Shown piece by piece: positions 60,013 to 64,000 of a DNA stretch of 64,000 nt. The position numbers and the translations under genes were made by a program. This DNA is from an uncultured Pseudomonadota bacterium (GTDB lineage: Bacteria > Pseudomonadota > Gammaproteobacteria > Burkholderiales > SG8-39). The notes under the pieces are model-generated. The model had not been told where the DNA came from and searched no databases. It saw nothing but the letters and a program-made list of their open reading frames with translations. The number at the start of each line of letters is the position of its first letter. Within the stretch, counting starts at the first letter, position 1. Location of the stretch: contig CAIKRR010000038.1 in NCBI GenBank assembly GCA_903829815.1, positions 58,449 to 122,448 on the forward strand, in the 5' to 3' direction.

Positions 60013-60034
60013 TAGTAAAGTCGAAACTTTACTA
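60013..60034. repeat. Perfect 9-bp inverted repeat between tRNA-Ala and integrase
   Basis: Arms TAGTAAAGT (60013-60021) and ACTTTACTA (60026-60034) are perfect complements with a CGAA spacer. AT-rich in otherwise GC-rich DNA, 29 bases after the tRNA end. No T tract, so not a normal terminator. Likely an operator for the integrase gene or a protein-binding arm site of the attachment region. Confidence 0.8.
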
Positions 60035-60115
60035 CTCCCAGACCTGCGCTTGCTCGAGAAACCGCCCGAACCGCCCACCAGGCAGCGTCACAAGACCGTG
60101 CCCTTGGCCCAGAGC

Positions 60116-61432
60116 ATGGTGCGTGTGCGTGGCTATCCAACCAAGCTCGTCCTGTTCAAGAGTCCGGCATCGCCCTGCTTCTGGGTGCGCTGCTACATGG
60201 ACCACAAGATGATCAAGCGCAGCACCCGCACCCAGAGCCTGCGCGAGGCCACCGAGTACGCCAAGACCTTCTACGACGAGCTCTTGCTGCGTCAGCGGCG
60301 CGCACTGCCCATCAACGACCTGCCACGCTTCGAGCTGTGTGCCCAGGACATGCTCAGCACCTTCGACAAGAAGGTGTCGCGGGGTGAGCGCGCAGCCAGC
60401 ACCTTGGTGAACGAGCGCTACCGCATGGAGGCCGATGTGATGCCGTACTTTCGCGACCTCGATGTGCGCGAGATCACCTACGACGTCATCGACCGGTTCC
60501 TGGAGCGGCTCAGTGATCGGGGGCTGAGTGCTGCGACCTTGAAGCTTCACCTGAGCACGGTGCGCAAGGTGCTGGTACATGCGCATCAGCGCAACTACAT
60601 CTCGCACCTGCCAGCACTGCCCAGCATCGAATCCGATGACAACCCGCGTGGTCACTTCACGCGCGAAGAGTTCCAGCAGCTGATGCGCAGGGTGACCACG
60701 ATGGCAGGCCAGCGGCACACGGTTCGCTACACAGGCGACACCACGACTCGCACGGTGGTGATCACCTCAGCGGTGGCTGACCTCATGGATTTCATGACCA
60801 GCACCTTCGTGCGTCCCACCGACATCAAGGTGTTGCGGCACAAGCACGTCACCGTGGTGCGTAATCAGGACAACCAGTACCTGCGCCTGTCGCATCCGGA
60901 GACCAAGGGGCACAGCGCGCCCATGATCAGCATGGCAGCGGGCGTGGCGGTCTACGCACGCATGCTCAGAGGCGCCGCTGACACTGGGCACGATGATCCC
61001 GAGGACTATCTGTTTCTACCCGAGCAGGGTAATCGCACCTATGCGCTCACGCAGTTGCGACGACAGTTCGACTGCGTGTTGAACGCCTGCGATCTCAAGC
61101 TGGCACCGGATGGACAGAAACGCACGCTCTACAGCCTGAGGCACACCGCGATCATCTGGCGTTTGCTGAATTCAGACGGGCTCGATCTGCTGACACTGGC
61201 ACGCAACGCGCGCACCAGTCCGGTCATGATCGATCGCTTCTACGCCCGGTACCTACAGGCCGAGCAGCAGGTGGATCTCATCCAGAGTGACCGGCATGTG
61301 CGCCGGGCACGCGAACGGCTGGGCGACTCCGATGAACAGGCTCGGGTCACCGCTGACCACAAGCGGGAACCGGTCACGAGCAAGCAGAAACCGCTGCGAG
61401 CGCGTCTGGGCAATGTGTCTGGTGAGTCCTGA
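60116..61432 (+). CDS. Tyrosine recombinase (phage-type integrase)
   Basis: 438 residues from ATG 60116 (the frame is open from a TTG at 60050; neither start has a clear ribosome site). MVRVRGYPTKLVLFKSPASPCFWVRCYMD is the start typical of island integrases of this group. An N-terminal SAM-like DNA-binding part (about 90-170) precedes the catalytic domain, with the first Arg in FVRPTDIKVLRHKHV, the Lys in HPETKGHSAPM, box II YSLRHTAIIWRLL and the Tyr nucleophile in SPVMIDRFYARYL. All catalytic positions appear present, so it should be active in integration at the tRNA-Ala end. Confidence 0.93.
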   Translation: MVRVRGYPTKLVLFKSPASPCFWVRCYMDHKMIKRSTRTQSLREATEYAKTFYDELLLRQRRALPINDLPRFELCAQDMLSTFDKKVSRGERAASTLVNERYRMEADVMPYFRDLDVREITYDVIDRFLERLSDRGLSAATLKLHLSTVRKVLVHAHQRNYISHLPALPSIESDDNPRGHFTREEFQQLMRRVTTMAGQRHTVRYTGDTTTRTVVITSAVADLMDFMTSTFVRPTDIKVLRHKHVTVVRNQDNQYLRLSHPETKGHSAPMISMAAGVAVYARMLRGAADTGHDDPEDYLFLPEQGNRTYALTQLRRQFDCVLNACDLKLAPDGQKRTLYSLRHTAIIWRLLNSDGLDLLTLARNARTSPVMIDRFYARYLQAEQQVDLIQSDRHVRRARERLGDSDEQARVTADHKREPVTSKQKPLRARLGNVSGES

Positions 61433-61469
61433 TGTTGATGCGTGGATGAGGCCGAGATTCGGTGCCAGA

Positions 61470-61883
61470 TCAGGCTGAAATCCGGCGGAATCGTGGCGAA
61501 ATCATGAGTTTCTGCCGGGGGGGCGACACGGTGGCGGTGCTGGTACTTGTGGCAGTACTTGTGGCAGTACTTGTGGCAGTACTTGGCGACTTGGGAGTGG
61601 TGGGTGATGGGAGTCCTGGGGTCGCGGGCTTGGAGGGTGTTTTTGCTGATGCTGGCTTTTTGCGCTGCTGCGACGCTGGCTGTGGTGGGACATGAACGAC
61701 AGGTCTGGCCCGGTGCCGGGGTGGCTTGATCGCACCTCGGAGCGGCTCGCGCTGTGTTCGAACCGCAGCGTCCACCTGCTGCTGATCCCGTGCCTGCTGC
61801 GCGATGGCAGCCCACGTGGCGTTCATGATGGTGTGTAGCAAGGCCAGTTGCGCGGCCGCATCAGCGAATTCCCGTAGTCTCAT
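61470..61883 (-). CDS. Hypothetical low-complexity protein of the element
   Basis: 137 residues. Not recognised. An N-terminal helical part (MRLREFADAAAQLALLHTIMNATWAAIAQQARDQQ) is followed by a basic, Pro/Lys/Ser-rich part and then a Thr-Ser-Ala repeat encoded by a 12-bp tandem repeat. AAAGGAG sits eight bases before the ATG, the best ribosome site in this region, which supports translation. The upstream DNA has GCTAAATA, a possible -10. The antisense frame over the same repeat is a hydrophobic valine-rich run and is less likely real. Confidence 0.55.
   Translation of the reverse strand: MRLREFADAAAQLALLHTIMNATWAAIAQQARDQQQVDAAVRTQREPLRGAIKPPRHRARPVVHVPPQPASQQRKKPASAKTPSKPATPGLPSPTTPKSPSTATSTATSTATSTSTATVSPPRQKLMISPRFRRISA
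61543..61584 (+). repeat. 12-bp tandem repeat
   Basis: GTACTTGTGGCA occurs three times without a gap (61543-61554, 61555-61566, 61567-61578) and then as half a unit. It is a multiple of three, so copy changes keep all frames open; on the minus strand it encodes the Thr-Ser-Ala run of the hypothetical protein. Confidence 0.9.
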
Positions 61884-61939
61884 GGTCAGCTCCTTTGCCG
61901 GTATTTAGCCGGCTGGGGCGCGAGGCGAGTAACCCACGA

Positions 61940-62383
61940 TCACTTGCTGAAACCGGCCCGCACTTGTTGGCTGGCGGTCATCAAGACCTCATCGAGTTCA
62001 CCTGCCATGGCAGCATCGCGAAGCGCGGTGAGCGTGCTCACCAGTTCCGTGAGCGTGGCCAGTTCGATCGCGTTGGCACCCTTGGCGTTCAGCACCAGCA
62101 CCTTGCTGCCGTACCGCACCGACACCAGGTACTTGCCATTGAGCTGCCAGAACCATTCGCGCAGTCGCTTGGGAGTCTGAACGGACACCACTTGGCCGGT
62201 GGCGTCATCGCGCACCTGTCGGGCCTTCGTGGGTGCGTACACGGTGCCCTGTTGTCGCGCCATACAGATCTGGATCTGCTCATCGAGCTTGGCCACCAGC
62301 TTGTGGCGTCGCCGCACCACCGGGTCCACCCGGCTGCTCTGTCGTTTGCCGGTCACCAGCTTCAGCTTGCTCAGTACGCTCAT
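61940..62383 (-). CDS. DUF6641-like protein of integrated elements
   Basis: 147 residues from ATG 62383. MSVLSKLKLVTGKRQSSRVDPVVRRRHKLVAKLDEQI, then VRDDATGQVVSVQTPKRLREWFWQLNGKYLVSVRYGSKVLVL and a C-terminal helix. From memory this resembles DUF6641 proteins found in mobile elements of Beta- and Gammaproteobacteria; no function is known. GGAG lies about 12 bases upstream behind a run of CA repeats. Same strand as the low-complexity gene, 56 bases away, so possibly one transcript. Confidence 0.7.
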   Translation of the reverse strand: MSVLSKLKLVTGKRQSSRVDPVVRRRHKLVAKLDEQIQICMARQQGTVYAPTKARQVRDDATGQVVSVQTPKRLREWFWQLNGKYLVSVRYGSKVLVLNAKGANAIELATLTELVSTLTALRDAAMAGELDEVLMTASQQVRAGFSK

Positions 62384-62417
62384 GGTGTGTGTGTGCTCCC
62401 GCCTGTGTGTGTGTGTA
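62384..62417 (+). repeat. GT/CA dinucleotide runs upstream of the DUF6641-like gene
   Basis: Two (GT)n runs, about 62384-62393 and 62404-62415, lie between the ATG and its ribosome site region on the minus strand. A third GT/GC run is at about 63367-63388. Confidence 0.7.
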
Positions 62418-62980
62418 GCAGCACACGATAGGCAGAGCAGAGCACGAGGTCGATGGGTTCTCAGGTGACCTGCCGGAGGCAGCAATGACGACTGGGTTTT
62501 TTTCAGGGTTTCCTTGCCGGTCTGCTAAATAAACACGTGGGTGATCAGCGGCGAATCTGTCCCTGTACCACCTGCTACTACTGAACCCAAAGAGCCGCAC
62601 CGCTCAGTCATCCTCGGTGCCCGAAACCTGGCCAAGCGTGCGCGCAGGAGCGGAAGTGCCGAGCAGTAGCGGCGACTTGCCCGACCATCCTTCACAGGAC
62701 GCTATTCGAACTGGTCAGCGGACTCGAGGCAAGCAGCAGCACACCATGACCCGGAGTCGGAAGCCCAGCGCTTCGCGACACGAGCGAGCAATGCCCACAC
62801 ACGGCAACTCGCGAACACTCGCAGGGTCGGCACTTCGGCTCTGCCAGACGTTGCGTTTCACATCATCAGCAGCACGTAAAAGGAGACAGCGAAACCGCCC
62901 TTACCCGTTACCCAGCACGGGTTGAGCTGAAGTGCTCGTGGCAACGAACTCAGCAAAAGACTGAACTCGCACCACTCATC

Positions 62981-63000
62981 GAGCCCTGTTAGCAGGGCTC
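62981..63000. repeat. Perfect 8-bp hairpin
   Basis: GAGCCCTG and CAGGGCTC separated by TTAG. No T run on either side, so it is not a standard terminator. Confidence 0.8.
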
Positions 63001-63147
63001 AGTGTGACTTGAATCTAGCAAAAGGGACATCACAACACCTTCAGGTCAACGATGACCATGAACACACCCTGATGTGGCTGAACACGATGACCAGATCCGC
63101 TGATCCGCTGGCGAAAGCGAGTAGTGCCAAGCGATAGCGCAGGCACA

Positions 63148-63168
63148 AGCGAACTGCCCCAGTTCGCT
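63148..63168. repeat. Perfect 9-bp hairpin
   Basis: AGCGAACTG and CAGTTCGCT with a CCC loop. Directly before it, 63125-63147 can form an imperfect stem (GTGCC with GGCAC around GCG/CGC), so two stems stand side by side. Confidence 0.8.
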
Positions 63169-63485
63169 CCTCTGATCACGGACCACCTACTGTGTGTTCC
63201 GCACGGAGCTCTGAGCTCGAAACCGGGGAGGGGAGGGGCCTACACACAGCGCAGTCCCCGAGCCCGCCAAGCACTCAAACCCCGCCGAGCGCAGCGCTGT
63301 GGGCTGCGTCTGCTACCACTGCGCCCACACAACACCTGGACGCGCGTGCCGTGCGTGTTCTCGCAGGTGTGCGCGCGCGTGTGTGTGGGTGACTGAAACA
63401 GACCGGCCATCCCGCAGCTAAATACCCCAAAGGGAATAGCAGAACTCTTGTGAGTCCAGCTAACCCCTTGTGCCACATACGGAAA

Positions 63486-63503
63486 TGTTTCGGTCGCGAA
63501 ACA
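63486..63503. promoter_or_regulatory. Inverted repeat upstream of the second recombinase
   Basis: TGTTTCG and CGAAACA are perfect 7-bp arms around GTCG, 53 bases before the chosen start. A likely operator, since the gene sits alone after a long gene-free stretch. Confidence 0.55.
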
Positions 63504-63556
63504 CACGACATGAAAACACACTACGCATGGCCTTTCATTTGGAGTACACCCGCCCT

Positions 63557-63859
63557 ATGCCACAAGCCAAGACCCTGACCCAAGCCGAGATCGATCAAGT
63601 GCTGCGCTACCTCAGCACCACCCGCTACCCGGTGCGCAACCGCGCCGTGTTCCTCACCAGTGTGTGGTCCGGCATGCGCGTGGGCGAGATCGCCTCACTC
63701 CGAGTCAGTGACGCGCAGAACGCCGATGGCAGCATGCGCGCCGAGATACGCCTCCATCCAGACCAGACCAAGGGTCGCCACCCGCGCACCGTGTTCCTGA
63801 ACCAGCGACTGCGGGAGGAACTCCAACGCTACATCAGCCACTATCGGCCGAAGTCCCAA
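63557..63859 (+). pseudogene. Small tyrosine recombinase, cut by an IS3-family element
   Basis: MPQAKTLTQAEIDQVLRYLSTTRYPVRNRAVFLTSVWSGMRVGEIASLRVSD is the catalytic-domain start of short (about 190-residue) integrases that lack the N-terminal DNA-binding part; the Arg in SGMRVGEIASL and a Lys in DQTKGRHPRTV are present. After ELQRYISHYRPKSQ the family match stops and the frame runs into the terminal repeat of an insertion sequence. The HxxR and Tyr motifs are thus missing from the window. Interrupted at about 63859; the rest may lie beyond the IS. Confidence 0.8.
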
Positions 63860-64000
63860 TGGAATTCCCCCGGCTCTCCGGACACTACGCTAACCCCGCA
63901 TAGCTCCTTTCGAACTCGTTGGGGCTGATTTGTCCGAGCGTCGAATGTCGCCGCCGGGAATTGTAGAACGCCTCGATGTAGTCGAAGATGTCGGCGCGGC
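63860..64000 (-). mobile_element. IS3-family insertion sequence, one end
   Basis: TGGAATTCCCCCGGCTCTCC (63860-63879) followed by GGACAC looks like an IS3-family terminal repeat: it begins with TG and has the CCGGACAC-like inner part seen in many members. The transposase reads out of it on the minus strand. The other end and the target duplication are outside the window. Confidence 0.8.
63885..64000 (-). CDS. IS3-family transposase OrfB, C-terminal end (partial)
   Basis: Only the last 37 or so residues are visible: [22 protein letters not shown] followed by [15 protein letters not shown] and a TAG at 63887-63885. The pattern Y-I-x-x-F-Y-N-x-R-R-R-H-S-x-L-G-x-x-S-P-x-x-F is the end of the DDE transposase of IS3-family elements. 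The gene begins past the end of the window. Confidence 0.9.
   Translation of the reverse strand, partial: RADIFDYIEAFYNSRRRHSTLGQISPNEFERSYAGLA

Larger units (their letters stand above)
62418..63485. other. Gene-free, hairpin-rich stretch of the element
   Basis: About 1.07 kb with no open frame I can support: the frames present are short, have no ribosome site and show no family pattern. It holds several perfect hairpins (62903-62922, 62981-63000, 63148-63168), two copies of AGCAAAAG (near 62953 and 63015), two of GATCCGCT (near 63094) and the octamer GCTAAATA (62524-62531 and 63417-63424; a third copy at 61902-61909, reverse). An AAAAGGAGA at 62877-62885 has no start codon after it. May be non-coding RNA, an origin-like or transfer region, or decayed genes. 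Confidence 0.5.

Noticed and set aside
61462..61695. Plus-strand frame with a valine-leucine repeat that could look like a membrane peptide
   Set aside because: The hydrophobic run is only the other strand of the 12-bp repeat; the minus-strand frame has the better ribosome site.
62617..62925. 102-codon frame in the gene-free stretch
   Set aside because: No ribosome site, Arg/Ser/Thr-rich composition typical of chance frames, no family resemblance.
63124..63396. Overlapping frames on both strands around 63.1-63.5 kb
   Set aside because: No start signals and a GT/GC microsatellite inside; no domain pattern on either strand.
59985..64000. A right attachment site (repeat of the tRNA-Ala 3' end) inside the window
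   Set aside because: I found no second copy of the T-arm/acceptor sequence; the right end must be outside.

Overview
The window is 64 kb of GC-rich chromosome, dense with genes, and reads as a member of the Betaproteobacteria, most likely Burkholderiales. Support: two tripartite-tricarboxylate (Bug-type) periplasmic receptors; a pyruvate dehydrogenase cluster aceE-aceF-lpdA in which the E3 carries its own lipoyl domain; the block tkt-gap-pgk-pyk-fba-purC-purE-purK-tsaC; and glnA with glnL/glnG behind it. About 60 kb is ordinary core and metabolic DNA. The last 4 kb is an accessory element.

Layout. 1-5.5 kb: the 3' part of thiC, a Bug receptor, uppP, a gamma-glutamyltransferase-family hydrolase and a rhodanese. 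5.6-10.6 kb: nitrogen control. glnA sits behind two tandem NtrC-like sites and a GG-N10-GC sigma-54 promoter; a small exported DUF4124-type protein, glnL (ntrB) and glnG (ntrC) follow. 10.7-16.3 kb: aceB, with three 15-bp tandem repeats in front, then xthA, an M3 oligopeptidase and folD on the minus strand. 16.3-22.7 kb: a 500-bp spacer, a strong sigma-70 promoter overlapped by a dyad, and the PDH operon. 22.7-31.4 kb: a split chromate transporter, rpiA, an MFS exporter that overlaps an isochorismatase-fold hydrolase head to head, a second Bug receptor, a ROK kinase, a flavoprotein, and pcm/rhodanese.

31.4-41.8 kb is a cell-envelope cluster: waaA, waaC, a family 2 glycosyltransferase, gmhA-type isomerase, a membrane FlaA1/CapD-type nucleotide-sugar dehydratase, manC, two further GT9 enzymes and an O-antigen ligase. 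41.9-48.6 kb is catabolic: an old yellow enzyme, the aldolase and acylating acetaldehyde dehydrogenase that end meta-cleavage pathways, an FAH-family protein, nudC, a VOC dioxygenase-like protein and a beta-hydroxyacid dehydrogenase. 48.8-59.7 kb is central carbon metabolism (tkt, gap, pgk, pyk, class I fba) running into purC-purE-purK-tsaC.

59.9-64 kb: a tRNA-Ala(CGC) gene is followed at once by a tyrosine integrase, a low-complexity protein, a DUF6641-like protein, about 1.1 kb with no convincing gene but several perfect hairpins, and a second, small tyrosine recombinase cut by the end of an IS3-family insertion sequence. This is the left end of an integrated element; its right end lies outside the window. 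I did not find a clearly new defence or biosynthetic system. The parts most worth following are this element, its inverted repeats and hairpin-rich stretch, and the 16-bp perfect palindrome in the tkt divergent promoter region.
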